From positions 126,425 through 190,424 of the forward strand of contig NZ_JAUFPU010000009.1 of assembly GCF_030409555.1 (NCBI RefSeq): DNA of 64,000 bases, read 5' to 3'. Within the stretch, counting starts at the first letter, position 1. Each line of letters opens with the position of its first letter. Source of the DNA: Chitinimonas viridis (GTDB taxonomy: Bacteria > Pseudomonadota > Gammaproteobacteria > Burkholderiales > Chitinimonadaceae). The notes under the pieces are model-generated. The model saw nothing but the letters and a program-made list of their open reading frames with translations. It did not search any database and was not told where the DNA came from. This document shows positions 25,520-34,737 of the stretch, piece by piece. Position numbers and translations under genes: made by a program.

Positions 25520-26686
25520 ATGATTCCCGCCAATGCTGTCGCCAGCCAGCTGCAAGCCTATATCCGCGCGCCAGAGCAATCTCTGGTGCAGGTGGTCGAT
25601 GCCATACAGGAGATACAGCAGCTATTCACCGTGGGTGAGCAGGTGCGTGCACTGGTAACCAGCCAACTGCCTACTGGCCGATTTGCCGTGCTGGTGAAGG
25701 ACCAGTTGCTGGATTTGAATCTGCCGCGCAATACGGAAGCGGGCGAAGAGTTGGATATGCGGGTGGTGAGCAACTCGCCTCGCCTGAGTTTTCTGCTGCA
25801 GCGTGGTAATGCCGAGGCGGCGCCGCTGCCGCAGCCTGTTGCCAGCAACCAGTCGGTCGATGTGGAACTGAGCCCGACCGCCCGGTTTATTGGCAATCTG
25901 ATTACCGGTACAGGCAATCAGGACGAGGCCACCCAGGATGCCCAGGCGCTTGCCCGCGCCAATCCCTTGTTTACTGAAGCCAAGCCAGACACTGTGAAGC
26001 TGGCCGAGACCCTCAAGCAGGTGCTGTCGGCCAGTGGCTTGTTCTATGAGTCGCATGTGGCTGAGTGGGCCGGTGGAAAAAGACCTTTAAGCCAGTTGCA
26101 GCAGGAGCCGCCAGCCAAATGGCTCGAAGCAGGCGCTTCCAGGCCCGAGGTTAAGGTAGAGGCTGAGCGCTTGGCCAGGCCTGTACTGGAAGGCCGGACC
26201 AATACCTTGGCACTACCCGAGCAAGAGCAGGAACTCAATCGAACAGGGGCTGAGCTGCTGGCGCAGGAGGCCGCAGAGTCCGGCAATAGCGAGCTCGACA
26301 ACATGCCTGCCGCAGCACGCCAATTGGTGCAGCAACAGTTGCAGGCGCTGGATCAGCGCCAGGTGGTCTGGATGGGGCAGGCGTGGCCGGGCCAGCCGCT
26401 GCGCTGGGAAGTGGAAGAAGACGGCGGCAACCGCAGCCAGGAGGAGGGCGCCCAGGGCAAGATCTGGCATACCCGGCTGGAAATGGTGCTGCCGCACCTG
26501 GGCCATGTGGATATCCTCATCAGCCTGTCGGACAAGACCCGGGTCGAGGTGGGCTTCAGGGTGGCAGAGGTGGCGACGGCAGAACGCATCAGGGGAGCGC
26601 AGTCGCAGTTGCAGGCCCAGCTTGATGCCGCGGGGCTGGAACTGACTGCGAATCAGGTGGCGTTGGAGACGGACGATGGAAGTTAG
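25520..26686 (+). CDS. FliK-like protein with C-terminal flagellar hook-length domain
   Basis: 388 aa. The C-terminal part (about 285-385; RWEVEED...LEMVLPHLGHVDILISLSDKTRVEVGFRV) resembles the Flg_hook domain of FliK. The middle part is Gln/Ala/Glu-rich and probably unstructured, as expected of a molecular ruler. It is not certain that this is the main hook-length protein, because fliK usually sits with fliJ/fliL, outside this window. Its stop overlaps the start of the FlhB-C-like gene, and the FliK-FlhB interaction makes this pairing meaningful. Confidence 0.72.
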   Translation: MIPANAVASQLQAYIRAPEQSLVQVVDAIQEIQQLFTVGEQVRALVTSQLPTGRFAVLVKDQLLDLNLPRNTEAGEELDMRVVSNSPRLSFLLQRGNAEAAPLPQPVASNQSVDVELSPTARFIGNLITGTGNQDEATQDAQALARANPLFTEAKPDTVKLAETLKQVLSASGLFYESHVAEWAGGKRPLSQLQQEPPAKWLEAGASRPEVKVEAERLARPVLEGRTNTLALPEQEQELNRTGAELLAQEAAESGNSELDNMPAAARQLVQQQLQALDQRQVVWMGQAWPGQPLRWEVEEDGGNRSQEEGAQGKIWHTRLEMVLPHLGHVDILISLSDKTRVEVGFRVAEVATAERIRGAQSQLQAQLDAAGLELTANQVALETDDGS

Positions 26687-27008
26687 TCGGTTCCGTCGGG
26701 CGCCGCAGCAGGAAGCGGTTGCACTGGCATATCGGGAGGGCAGTCAAGCGCCTAGGGTGGTCGCCAAGGGCCGTGGCCTGCTGGCAGAAACCATCATCGA
26801 AAAAGCCAGGGAGGCCGGTGTTTATATCCATGAGTCGCCTGAACTGGTAACGCTGCTGATGCAGGTGGATCTGGATCAGCATATCCCCGCCGAACTATAT
26901 CGAGCGGTGGCGGAGTTGCTGGCTTTCATCCATATGCTGGAGCAGCAGGTGGAGAGCGGACTGGCGCCAGAATCAGCTGCGGCTTTCTTGCCGCCTGGCG
27001 GGCTATAG
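26676..27008 (+). CDS. FlhB C-terminal-domain-like protein
   Basis: 110-aa stand-alone copy of the cytoplasmic domain of FlhB/YscU (EAVALAYREGSQAPRVVAKG...GVYIHESPELVTLLMQVDLDQHIPAELYRAVAELLAFI). There is no membrane part. The autocleavage NPTH of FlhB is replaced by APQQ before EAVALAY, so it cannot self-cleave. Such small FlhX/FhlB proteins can partly substitute the FlhB C-domain in export gating in some bacteria. It overlaps the preceding FliK-like gene by 11 bp. Confidence 0.88.
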   Translation: MEVSRFRRAPQQEAVALAYREGSQAPRVVAKGRGLLAETIIEKAREAGVYIHESPELVTLLMQVDLDQHIPAELYRAVAELLAFIHMLEQQVESGLAPESAAAFLPPGGL

Positions 27009-27049
27009 CGCGGCAAACCCTTGAAATCAAAGCGGCAAATTCTTGCCGC
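26988..27049. repeat. Two GCGGCAA/TTGCCGC palindromes
   Basis: TTGCCGC (26988-26994) pairs with GCGGCAA (27010-27016) across the stop of the FlhB-C-like gene. GCGGCAA (27032-27038) pairs with TTGCCGC (27043-27049) just after it. The same core recurs at 32.9, 40.3 and 40.9 kb. Confidence 0.6.
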
Positions 27050-27060
27050 CAGGACATATG

Positions 27061-27095
27061 AAACCGGCAAGTGCTTCCAGGCACTTGCCGGTTTT
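27061..27095 (+). terminator. Terminator of the fliD-fliS operon
   Basis: Perfect 14-bp stem AAACCGGCAAGTGC (27061-27074) with GCACTTGCCGGTTT (27081-27094), 6-nt loop, and a T-run. It ends the operon starting at fliD. Confidence 0.93.
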
Positions 27096-27407
27096 GCTTT
27101 GAAGCGACGGGCTTTCACCATCTGAGCGGCAAGCATGTCTGCTTTTCTAGCTGCTCAAGGCCCTGGGGGCGATGTGGTTGGCATGCGTGGCACCTTGCGC
27201 CCTCAGTCCTGCCGGCTGAGCAGAGGGCCTGTGGCTATATGGCGGGGGCCGCAGAAAAAGCGTGCTGCGAGGCTGCGACCAAGTTGAGGTGTGGCTGCAA
27301 ATGGCGTGCTTGCTGGGTTTGCTGGAGCAGGCCGTGCTGGCCCCCATCTTGCATTGCTGTGTGTGAAGGCCTTTCGATTCGGGCTTTTGCAAGGTTGCCA
27401 ACAAAGC
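27096..27407. other. Non-coding region upstream of flagellin 2
   Basis: No gene is supported. Short open frames here are rich in Cys and Trp and have no ribosome sites. The region may hold enhancer sites for a sigma-54 activator acting on the promoter at 27408. I saw no obvious tandem operator. Confidence 0.5.
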
Positions 27408-27423
27408 TGGCACACCCTTTGCT
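27408..27423 (+). promoter_or_regulatory. Sigma-54 (RpoN) promoter, probably of flagellin 2
   Basis: TGGCAC-N5-TTGCT with GG and GC exactly 10 bp apart, a full match to the -24/-12 consensus (TGGCAC-N5-TTGCW). Transcription would begin near 27434, giving a 5' leader of about 340 nt before the flagellin 2 ATG. No sigma-28 site was found between here and 27774. Confidence 0.75.
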
Positions 27424-27773
27424 GTTACTACTACGTCCAAACCGTCATTGGTGTCCGCGATGAGCAGACCGAGACCGAATCAACAGGTAGTTCGCCATTC
27501 TTGCCGCAATGTCGGCAGCGATGGGGATTGGGCGGGACGTGAAAGCGGGGTGGGGTATGCATGCTGATTAGCGTATGTACTCCCCGCGCACGGGTGAATG
27601 AGCTTGTCTTGTTTTGAGTTATTCAGCTGTTGCGTCTTGACAGTCGGTTTGTTGCCCGGGGGCATGGGTAGCAATCGTGGGGAAATGAAAGCGATCAAAA
27701 AAAGCGACGTTTCCAATCGGTGGTCTAGCGACTACGTCCTGCTACCCAGGACAGAAGGCTAAGGAGAGCAATC

Positions 27774-29366
27774 ATGCAAGTTATCAATACCAACATTCCC
27801 TCGCTAAACGCGCAGCGGAATCTGGATACTTCGTTAAACAGCCTCAACACCTCGTTGCAGCGGCTGTCTTCGGGTTTGCGTATCAACTCCGCCAAGGATG
27901 ATGCGGCAGGCCTTGCGATTTCCGAGCGCATGACCTCGCAGATTCGCGGTAGCGACCAGGCACGACGCAATGCCAATGACGGCGTGTCGCTGGTGCAGAC
28001 CGCCGAAGGCGCCATGCAGCAGATGGGTAATATCCTGCAGCGGATACGTGAGCTGGCCGTGCAGTCGGCCAATGCCACCAATTCGGCATCCGATCGCGCT
28101 GCGCTGAACTCCGAAGTCAACGAACTGGTGGCGGAGCTGGATCGTTTTGCCAGTGCGACCGAATTCAACGGTCTCAAACTGTTCGATGGCTCGACTACCT
28201 CGTCCATCTTCCAGGTGGGCGCCAATGCCAATCAGACGATTACGGCGACCACCCGCAATTTCCGCACTGATCAATATGGTACTTACCAGATCGGCAATAG
28301 CTCACATGTCTCGGGTACGGCGGTCTCGGCCGGCACCCTGACGGGTGGCCATGTGCCGGGTGCCTTGATCACCCCTAGCGGTACCTTCGAAGTACGGGGT
28401 TTCGCTGGCACCGTGACCATCTCCGGCGTGACCGGTGATTCGGCTCGCAGCCTAGCGGACAAGATCAACGCAGTGACTTCGCAAACGGGTGTGACGGCGG
28501 CAGCACAGACTGAAGTTGCGTTCCGCTTCAGTGGTGGTGCGACACAAGGCTCCGGTACCTATACGCTGGATTTGCTGAGTAACAACTCCACGACCAACCT
28601 CGCCAATGTGTCATTTGCGATCACCCGCAATGGTAATGGTTCGCTCAATCTGCAGCAGGCGGTAACGGCGTTCAACGACAAGTCGTCGTCCACAGGTGTT
28701 ACGGCACGTATCTCGGACGATGGCCAGGCCCTGATACTGCGCAATCCGGATGGCGGCAATATCTCTATCGGCGCCTCGGTGATGCCTGCCGGTGCCAACG
28801 TCAGCGGCGGCTTTGTATCGAGCGGTGGCACCTTTGTCTCGCAGACGGGCGCGGCCGCAGCCAATGTGCTGTCGCAGGCCACACTGGGTACACCGCCCCA
28901 GGGCAAGTTCACCTTTGGCGGCCAGTTAACGCTGAACTCCTCGTCCAGCTTCGCGCTGACACCGGGCACCACGGTCCACTTCCGTGAAGGCGTACTGGGT
29001 GGTACGGCGGCCGATGCCACGCTGACGCCAACAGTGGCGTCGGACCTGGAAACTGTCGCGACGCTGGATATCTCGACCGTAGAGGGGGCAACCCAGGCGC
29101 TGCGCACGGTGGATGGGGCACTCTCGGCCATCAACGACCAACGTTCCAAGTTTGGCGCGCTGCAAAGCCGGTTCGAATCAACGATTTCCAATTTGCAGAT
29201 CACCTCGGAAAACCTGTCAGCCTCCCGTTCCCGGATACGCGATGCGGACTTTGCATCGGAAACGGCCAACCTGACGCGAGCCCAGATTCTGCAACAAGCG
29301 GGTACTGCGATGCTGGCCCAGGCCAATTCGCTACCCAATCAAGTCCTGTCACTGCTGCAAGGTTAA
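27774..29366 (+). CDS. Flagellin (copy 2)
   Basis: 530-aa second filament subunit. The N-terminal 175 and C-terminal 90 residues are very close to flagellin 1 ([18 protein letters not shown]..., [17 protein letters not shown], ending [19 protein letters not shown]). The centre differs but keeps the hook-IN module ([18 protein letters not shown]). The ribosome site AAGGAGAG lies at 27761-27768. The promoter class differs from copy 1. Two flagellins in one strain can form mixed filaments or be used in different conditions. Confidence 0.96.
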   Translation: MQVINTNIPSLNAQRNLDTSLNSLNTSLQRLSSGLRINSAKDDAAGLAISERMTSQIRGSDQARRNANDGVSLVQTAEGAMQQMGNILQRIRELAVQSANATNSASDRAALNSEVNELVAELDRFASATEFNGLKLFDGSTTSSIFQVGANANQTITATTRNFRTDQYGTYQIGNSSHVSGTAVSAGTLTGGHVPGALITPSGTFEVRGFAGTVTISGVTGDSARSLADKINAVTSQTGVTAAAQTEVAFRFSGGATQGSGTYTLDLLSNNSTTNLANVSFAITRNGNGSLNLQQAVTAFNDKSSSTGVTARISDDGQALILRNPDGGNISIGASVMPAGANVSGGFVSSGGTFVSQTGAAAANVLSQATLGTPPQGKFTFGGQLTLNSSSSFALTPGTTVHFREGVLGGTAADATLTPTVASDLETVATLDISTVEGATQALRTVDGALSAINDQRSKFGALQSRFESTISNLQITSENLSASRSRIRDADFASETANLTRAQILQQAGTAMLAQANSLPNQVLSLLQG

Positions 29367-29395
29367 GCCCCCGGACACCAAGCAGCAGATCTTCG

Positions 29396-29425
29396 AGCTA
29401 GCGGCTAACCCCGCTGGCTTTTTTT
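29396..29425 (+). terminator. Terminator after flagellin 2
   Basis: AGCTAGCGG (29396-29404) pairs with CCGCTGGCT (29411-29419), one G-T pair, and is followed by a T-run. Confidence 0.88.
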
Positions 29426-29459
29426 GCTTGCTAACCGGCACGCACGGCAGGGCTTGAAC

Positions 29460-30305
29460 TCAGCCTGCCAGTTGTTCCAGTTGGAAGCTCGCCCCGATGT
29501 CCTGCGCCAGGGCCTTGGCCAGTATGGGCAAGGTGGTCTGCAGCTCATCATGCAGCAGCCAGGGCGGGTTGAGGATGAACAGGCCGCTGCCATGCATGCC
29601 GAAGCCGTCGGCACGCGGGCGATGTACGGTCAGGCTGGCATGCAGCCAGCTCTTGACCGGCAGTTGCTTGAGTTTTTCTGGGAGTAGCTGCGAGTCGCTA
29701 CGCTGCAGCATCGGGTACCAGATGGCGTAGACACCGGTGGCAAAGCGCTTGAGTGCCTCTTCCATGGCGTCCACTACCCGGCCGTAGTCGTCCTTCATTT
29801 CGTAGGGGGGGTCGATCAGGGTCAGTGCCCGGCGAGTAGGCGGGGGGAGCAGGGCCTTGAGTCCGGCAAATCCATCGCCTTTTTGCAGCAAGGCCTGGCG
29901 CCCACTGCCGGCCATGTTTTCTTCTAGCAGGGGGAAGTCGGTGGGATGCAGTTCAAACAGCCGGAGTTTGTCCTCTGGCCGCAGGCAATGCTTGGCGACC
30001 AGTGGCGAGCCTGGGTAGTAGCGCAATTGCCCGTCTGGATTGAAGGATTTGATCAGGTCAACGTAGGCGGCAAGCCCTTCCGGCAGGTCTTGCCGGTTCC
30101 ACAGCCGGGCGATGCCGGCAGCGAATTCTGCATTACGGGCAGCAAAGCCTGTATCCAGCTGGTAGCAACCGGCGCCTGCGTGGGTATCTATATACCAGTA
30201 GGGTTTGTCCTTCTGGTTGAAATAGGTCAGCAGGCGGGTAAGCAGGTAGTGCTTGAGCACGTCGGCATGATTGCCGGCATGAAAGGCGTGGCGGTAACTG
30301 AGCAT
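29460..30305 (-). CDS. rlmJ: 23S rRNA (adenine-2030-N6)-methyltransferase RlmJ
   Basis: 281 aa, same size as E. coli RlmJ (280). The N-terminal signature is MLSYRHAFHAGNHADVLKH, the SAM motif is YIDTHAGAGCYQL (37-50), and the catalytic DPPY is at 165-168 (LIDPPYEM). It methylates N6 of A2030 in 23S rRNA during ribosome assembly. It is monocistronic, between the flagellin 2 terminator and the divergent cysD. Confidence 0.95.
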   Translation of the reverse strand: MLSYRHAFHAGNHADVLKHYLLTRLLTYFNQKDKPYWYIDTHAGAGCYQLDTGFAARNAEFAAGIARLWNRQDLPEGLAAYVDLIKSFNPDGQLRYYPGSPLVAKHCLRPEDKLRLFELHPTDFPLLEENMAGSGRQALLQKGDGFAGLKALLPPPTRRALTLIDPPYEMKDDYGRVVDAMEEALKRFATGVYAIWYPMLQRSDSQLLPEKLKQLPVKSWLHASLTVHRPRADGFGMHGSGLFILNPPWLLHDELQTTLPILAKALAQDIGASFQLEQLAG

Positions 30306-30468
30306 GGCGGCGCCGCAAAGTGGTCAATGCCGGATTTTACCCTTCCCTACCAGCTCTGGATAACGATATGACTATTCGGTTTTTCTGTACCAGCCTGGCT
30401 TCTGGTAAAACAGCTGCTTCGATGGCCGGATTGACGGGCCTCCACCTATCGAGATTGCAGAATACCGT

Positions 30469-31392
30469 ATGACGCTTCCCGAACATCGCCTGACCCACCT
30501 CAAGCAGCTTGAGGCCGAGTCCATCCATATCATCCGCGAGGTTGCCGCCGAATTCGACAACCCGGTGATGCTCTATTCCATCGGCAAGGATTCAGCCGTG
30601 ATGCTGCACCTGGCAAAGAAGGCCTTCGCCCCTGGCAAGCCACCTTTTCCGCTTATGCATGTCGATACCACCTGGAAGTTCAGGGACATGTACGCGCTAC
30701 GCGACAAGCAGGCCAAGGAAGGGTGGGATCTGCTGGTGCATGTGAATGAGGACGGGGTTAAGGCCGGCATCAATCCGTTTACCGCCGGTTCGGCCAAGCA
30801 TACCGATGTGATGAAGACCGAGGGTCTGAAGCAGGCGCTGAACAAGCATGGCTTCGACGCCGCCTTCGGTGGCGCCCGGCGCGATGAGGAAAAGAGCCGT
30901 GCCAAGGAGCGGGTCTATTCCTTCCGGGACAAGCACCATCGCTGGGATCCCAAGAACCAGCGGCCAGAGCTCTGGAATATCTACAACTCCAAGATAGACA
31001 AGGGCGAGAGCATACGGGTGTTTCCGCTGTCGAACTGGACCGAGCTGGATATCTGGCAGTACATCTATCTTGAGAGCATCGAGATCGTGCCACTCTATTT
31101 CTCGGCAGAGCGGCCGGTGGTGAACTACAACGGCACGCTGGTGATGATAGACGACGACCGTATCCTCGAGTATCTGACGCCTGAGCAGAAGGCCAGCATC
31201 ACGACCCGGTCGGTACGTTTTCGTACGCTGGGTTGCTACCCGCTGACCGGGGCGGTGGAATCCACGGCGGCCACGCTGCCGGAGATCATCCAGGAAATGC
31301 TGTTGACCACGACCAGCGAGCGTCAGGGCAGGGTGATAGACCATGATTCGGCCGGTTCGATGGAAAAGAAGAAAATGGAAGGGTATTTCTGA
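30469..31392 (+). CDS. cysD: Sulfate adenylyltransferase small subunit CysD
   Basis: 307 aa. Catalytic subunit of ATP sulfurylase, making adenosine-5'-phosphosulfate from sulfate and ATP. It is a PP-loop ATPase: SIGKDS at 37-42 is the SGGKDS-type loop, followed by [12 protein letters not shown] and the [18 protein letters not shown] motif. The C-terminus ends EKKKMEGYF as in E. coli. Its stop overlaps the cysN start (TGATG). The ribosome site is weak. No cysH, cysC or siroheme gene is adjacent. Confidence 0.96.
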   Translation: MTLPEHRLTHLKQLEAESIHIIREVAAEFDNPVMLYSIGKDSAVMLHLAKKAFAPGKPPFPLMHVDTTWKFRDMYALRDKQAKEGWDLLVHVNEDGVKAGINPFTAGSAKHTDVMKTEGLKQALNKHGFDAAFGGARRDEEKSRAKERVYSFRDKHHRWDPKNQRPELWNIYNSKIDKGESIRVFPLSNWTELDIWQYIYLESIEIVPLYFSAERPVVNYNGTLVMIDDDRILEYLTPEQKASITTRSVRFRTLGCYPLTGAVESTAATLPEIIQEMLLTTTSERQGRVIDHDSAGSMEKKKMEGYF

Positions 31393-32831
31393 TGTCGCAC
31401 CAATCTGACCTCATTGCCAGCGACATCCTGGCCTATCTCAAGCAGCACGAGAACAAGGACCTGTTGCGCTTTATCACCTGCGGGAATGTGGACGACGGCA
31501 AATCCACCCTGATTGGGCGCCTGCTGCACGACTCCAAGCTGATCTTCGAGGATCAACTGGCGGCCATCCAACGTGATTCCAAGAAGTACAACACCACTGA
31601 CGAAGAGATTGATCTTGCCTTGCTGGTGGATGGCCTGCAGGCCGAACGCGAGCAGGGCATTACCATCGATGTGGCCTATCGCTACTTCAGCACGGACAAA
31701 CGCAAGTTCATCATTGCCGACTGTCCGGGCCATGAGCAGTACACCCGTAATATGGCGACGGGGGCCTCGACCAGCAATCTGGCCATCATCCTGATCGATG
31801 CCCGTCGCGGTGTGCAGACGCAGACACGCCGGCACAGCTTTATCGTGAGCCTCCTGGGCATACGGCATGTGATCGTGGCGGTGAACAAAATGGATCTGGT
31901 GGATTTTGACCAGTCCGTTTACGAGCGCATACAGTCGGAATACCTGGCCTTTGCCGAGCAACTGGGTATACCGGATATCCGCTTCGTGCCGATTTCAGCC
32001 TTGCGTGGCGACAATGTGGTGAGCGAATCGACTCAGGCACCCTGGTATACCGGGCCGACGCTGATGAAGCTGCTGGAGACGGTGGAAATAGATAGGGATG
32101 TGCATCTTGATGCCTTCCGCTTGCCGGTACAGTACGTCAATCGTCCCAACCTGGATTTTCGGGGCTTCTGCGGTACCGTCGCTGCGGGCGAAATCCATCC
32201 GGGCGATGCCGTTGTGGCGCTGCCGTCGGGCAAGCAAAGCCGGGTCAAAGCCATAGTGACCTACGAAGGCGAGCAGCCGCGTGCATTCAGTGGCCAGGCG
32301 ATCACCCTGACCCTGGAGGATGAGATCGATATCTCCCGCGGCGACATGATAGTCAAGGCCAGCGAAACACGCCCCAATGTCTCCACCACGCTGGACAGCC
32401 ATATTGTCTGGATGAGCGAGCAAGCGCTGGTGCCGGGCAAGGAATATGCCTTCAAGCTGTCGGGCAAGCAGGTGTTTGGCCGGGTTGAGCGCATTCTGCA
32501 TAGGGTGGATGTCAATACATTGGCAGAGATGGAGACCCATCAGCTGGGCCTGAACGAAATCGGCCTGTGCCGGATTACCCTCAATGCGCCAGTGGCGTTC
32601 GATGCCTACCGCGAGTGCCGTGGCACGGGCAGCCTGATCGTGATAGACCGCCTGAGCAATGCGACGGCCGGTGCCGGCATGGTGGTGGCCGCTGCGGTGG
32701 CTGAGAGCGGGCAGGCCGACCTGAACGAACTGGAGCGGTTGCGGGCCTTCGAGGTGGAGCTCAATGGCCTGGTGCGCAAGTATTTCCCAAGCTGGGAGGC
32801 CAAGGACATCAGCGGTCTGCTGGGTAAATAG
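31392..32831 (+). CDS. cysN: Sulfate adenylyltransferase GTPase subunit CysN
   Basis: 479 aa. An EF-Tu-like GTPase whose hydrolysis drives APS synthesis by CysD. Motifs: G1 GNVDDGKST (31-39), G3 DCPGH (110-114), G4 NKMD (165-168), then beta-barrel domains. There is no C-terminal APS kinase (CysC) domain; the bifunctional CysNC would exceed 600 aa. It overlaps cysD by one base, so translation is coupled. Confidence 0.96.
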   Translation: MSHQSDLIASDILAYLKQHENKDLLRFITCGNVDDGKSTLIGRLLHDSKLIFEDQLAAIQRDSKKYNTTDEEIDLALLVDGLQAEREQGITIDVAYRYFSTDKRKFIIADCPGHEQYTRNMATGASTSNLAIILIDARRGVQTQTRRHSFIVSLLGIRHVIVAVNKMDLVDFDQSVYERIQSEYLAFAEQLGIPDIRFVPISALRGDNVVSESTQAPWYTGPTLMKLLETVEIDRDVHLDAFRLPVQYVNRPNLDFRGFCGTVAAGEIHPGDAVVALPSGKQSRVKAIVTYEGEQPRAFSGQAITLTLEDEIDISRGDMIVKASETRPNVSTTLDSHIVWMSEQALVPGKEYAFKLSGKQVFGRVERILHRVDVNTLAEMETHQLGLNEIGLCRITLNAPVAFDAYRECRGTGSLIVIDRLSNATAGAGMVVAAAVAESGQADLNELERLRAFEVELNGLVRKYFPSWEAKDISGLLGK

Positions 32832-32863
32832 GCAACGCCAGTCCTCTCACGCTTTTCAGCCAG

Positions 32864-32893
32864 AACAGGCCAGCCTTTGCGCTGGCCTGTTTG
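32864..32893 (+). terminator. Terminator after cysN
   Basis: AACAGGCCAGC (32864-32874) pairs perfectly with GCTGGCCTGTT (32881-32891); 6-nt loop and a short T-rich tail. Confidence 0.85.
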
Positions 32894-32908
32894 CATTTCG
32901 CATCCCTG

Positions 32909-32960
32909 GCGGCAGTTGCCGCTAGCCCCAGGCGCCAAGCGGCAAGGCTTGCCGCCTGGC
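32909..32960. repeat. Two more GCGGCAA/TTGCCGC palindromes
   Basis: GCGGCA-GT-TGCCGC is at 32909-32922. GCGGCAA-GGC-TTGCCGC is at 32939-32955, extended by GCC/GGC arms to 32934-32960. They lie between the cysN terminator and the flgB promoter. Confidence 0.65.
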
Positions 32961-33017
32961 CTCTTGCCGTACCCCGGTTAGATAGGCAAGGGATTGATTT
33001 CATGGTGAATCTTGGCT

Positions 33018-33033
33018 TGGCATGCTGCGTGCT
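33018..33033 (+). promoter_or_regulatory. Possible sigma-54 promoter of flgBCDEFGHI
   Basis: TGGCAT-N5-GTGCT, with GG and GC 10 bp apart. There are two differences from consensus (last base of -24, first of -12). It lies 53 bp upstream of flgB, a usual distance for hook-basal-body operons under FleQ/FlrC-type control. Confidence 0.5.
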
Positions 33034-33085
33034 TTGCTGTTATCCGACAGGACCATAAAACAGCAATTCACCCCGTGAGGCCGCC

Positions 33086-33499
33086 ATGATATCCAGGCTG
33101 AGTAACCACCTTGCTTTCAATGAAGCCGCGCTCAAGCTCAGAGCGACGCGGCAGGAAGTGATCGCCAGCAATATCGCCAATGCTGATACCCCGGGCTACA
33201 AGGCCCGTGATTTTGACTTTGCCCAGGCACTGGGCAATGCGGTATCGGCACAGCGTGGCGCTGGGCAGGGCGTGGGGCTGGCCAGGACCGATAGCCGGCA
33301 TCTGGCGGGTAAGACCAGCAGCACGCTGGAGGCCGAACTGATGTACCGCAACGATATACAGCCGTCGATTGATGGCAACACGGTGGACATGAACGTGGAA
33401 ATGAGCAATTTCACCGACAACGCCATCCGCTATCAGGCTGGGCTGACTTTTCTGCAGCGCCGCATCGAAGGCTACAAGTCTGCATTGCAGTCGCAGTAA
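33086..33499 (+). CDS. flgB: Flagellar proximal rod protein FlgB
   Basis: 137 aa. Rod protein FlgB with the flagellar N-terminal SNxxNxxTPGYKA-type motif (SNIANADTPGYKARDFDF) and the C-terminal pairing helix (NAIRYQAGLTFLQRRIEGYKSAL). It is the first gene of the flg operon, with ribosome site GTGAGG. It forms the proximal rod with FlgC, FlgF and FliE. Confidence 0.97.
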   Translation: MISRLSNHLAFNEAALKLRATRQEVIASNIANADTPGYKARDFDFAQALGNAVSAQRGAGQGVGLARTDSRHLAGKTSSTLEAELMYRNDIQPSIDGNTVDMNVEMSNFTDNAIRYQAGLTFLQRRIEGYKSALQSQ

Positions 33500-33565
33500 G
33501 CGCAGCGAGCAGCATCCAGCGTAGCGCCGCTAAACGGCCAGGCAGGAAAACAGGAGTAGCACACC

Positions 33566-33979
33566 ATGTCTTTGTTCCGCGTGTTTGATATTGCCGGGTC
33601 GGCCATGACCGCACAGTCGATACGGCTGAATGCGACCGCCAGCAACCTGGCCAATGCCGAGAGCGCCACCAGCTCCACGGGGCAACCCTACCGTGCCAAG
33701 CAAGTGGTGTTTGCCGCCACCCAGCTCAATGCCGGGCAGCCCCAGGCAGTGGGGGTGACGGTTGCGGCCGTGTCGGAAGATCAGGCGCCACCCAGATTGG
33801 TGTACGACCCCAAGAATCCGCTGGCAGATGGCAACGGCTATATCGCCATGCCCAATGTGAACGTGGTGGAGGAGATGACCAATATGATCTCCGCCTCGCG
33901 CTCCTACCAGACCAATGCCGACATGATGAATACCGCCAAGACCCTGCTGCAGCGGACGCTGCAACTGGGCCAGGCCTGA
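33566..33979 (+). CDS. flgC: Flagellar proximal rod protein FlgC
   Basis: 137 aa. The N-terminal motif is [59 protein letters not shown] at the C-terminus is the typical FlgC tail. The ribosome site AGGAG lies 11 bp before the ATG. 66 bp after flgB. Confidence 0.97.
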   Translation: MSLFRVFDIAGSAMTAQSIRLNATASNLANAESATSSTGQPYRAKQVVFAATQLNAGQPQAVGVTVAAVSEDQAPPRLVYDPKNPLADGNGYIAMPNVNVVEEMTNMISASRSYQTNADMMNTAKTLLQRTLQLGQA

Positions 33980-33994
33980 TAGGGGACCGTCGCC

Positions 33995-34669
33995 ATGACC
34001 ACCACCACCGGCGTGACCAATAGTGCAGACCTGTTCGAGAGCATCAACAAGGCGCGCGACAGCAAAAACAAATCGCAGGAAACCCAGGATCGCTTCCTCA
34101 AGCTGTTGATTACCCAACTGCAGAACCAGGATCCGATGAACCCCATGGATAGTGCGGAAAGCACCAGCCAGATGGCGCAGATGAGCACCGTCAGTGGGAT
34201 AGAGAACATGAATGCCAGCATCACCAGCATGATGGCGACCTTCAATGCCGCCCAGAGTTACCAGGCAGCGGCGCTGATCGGCAAGACGGTGATGGTGGAG
34301 GGCGACACCATGCAGTTCGACGGCAGCAAGCCCGTCACCAATGAGATTGATGTGCCTGCCGAGGGCGGCGTGGTGACCGTTGCCATCTACGATGCCAGCA
34401 ACAACAAGGTGGATGAGATACAGCTGGGTAAGCAGCCCGGTGGCCGCCAGGCGGTGGAGTGGGATGGCAAGGGAGCCAATGGCAATAACCTGCCGGCCGG
34501 CAAGTACTACATTTCAGCCTCGGTGGCGCAAGCCAACGGCGGCAACAAGCAGATATCAAGCTACACCTACGTCAAGGTCGATAGCGTGGCGATGACTGGC
34601 GGCACGGTCAATCTGCGGCTGACCGATGGCCGTGTGCTGCCGTTTGGCGATGTCAGCAGCATCATGTAA
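33995..34669 (+). CDS. flgD: Flagellar hook-assembly scaffold FlgD
   Basis: 224 aa. The N-terminal FlgD motif DRFLKLLITQLQNQDPMNPMDS, then a FlgD Ig-like/Tudor-like C-terminal region (EWDGKGANGNNLPAGKYYISASV). FlgD caps the growing hook and is later lost. It starts 15 bp after flgC. Confidence 0.97.
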   Translation: MTTTTGVTNSADLFESINKARDSKNKSQETQDRFLKLLITQLQNQDPMNPMDSAESTSQMAQMSTVSGIENMNASITSMMATFNAAQSYQAAALIGKTVMVEGDTMQFDGSKPVTNEIDVPAEGGVVTVAIYDASNNKVDEIQLGKQPGGRQAVEWDGKGANGNNLPAGKYYISASVAQANGGNKQISSYTYVKVDSVAMTGGTVNLRLTDGRVLPFGDVSSIM

Positions 34670-34737
34670 TGCCCGCCGGCTGCAGCCGGTAAAGAATCAA
34701 ACAGCGTAATCCGCAAGCGATATCCAGGAGTAACACC

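Noticed and set aside
26676-27008. Complete FlhB export-gate protein
   Set aside because: Only the C-terminal cytoplasmic domain is present; there are no membrane helices and no NPTH site.
27071-27463. Open frame of 130 codons in the gap before flagellin 2
   Set aside because: Cys- and Trp-rich, starts inside the terminator hairpin, has no ribosome site and overlaps the sigma-54 promoter.
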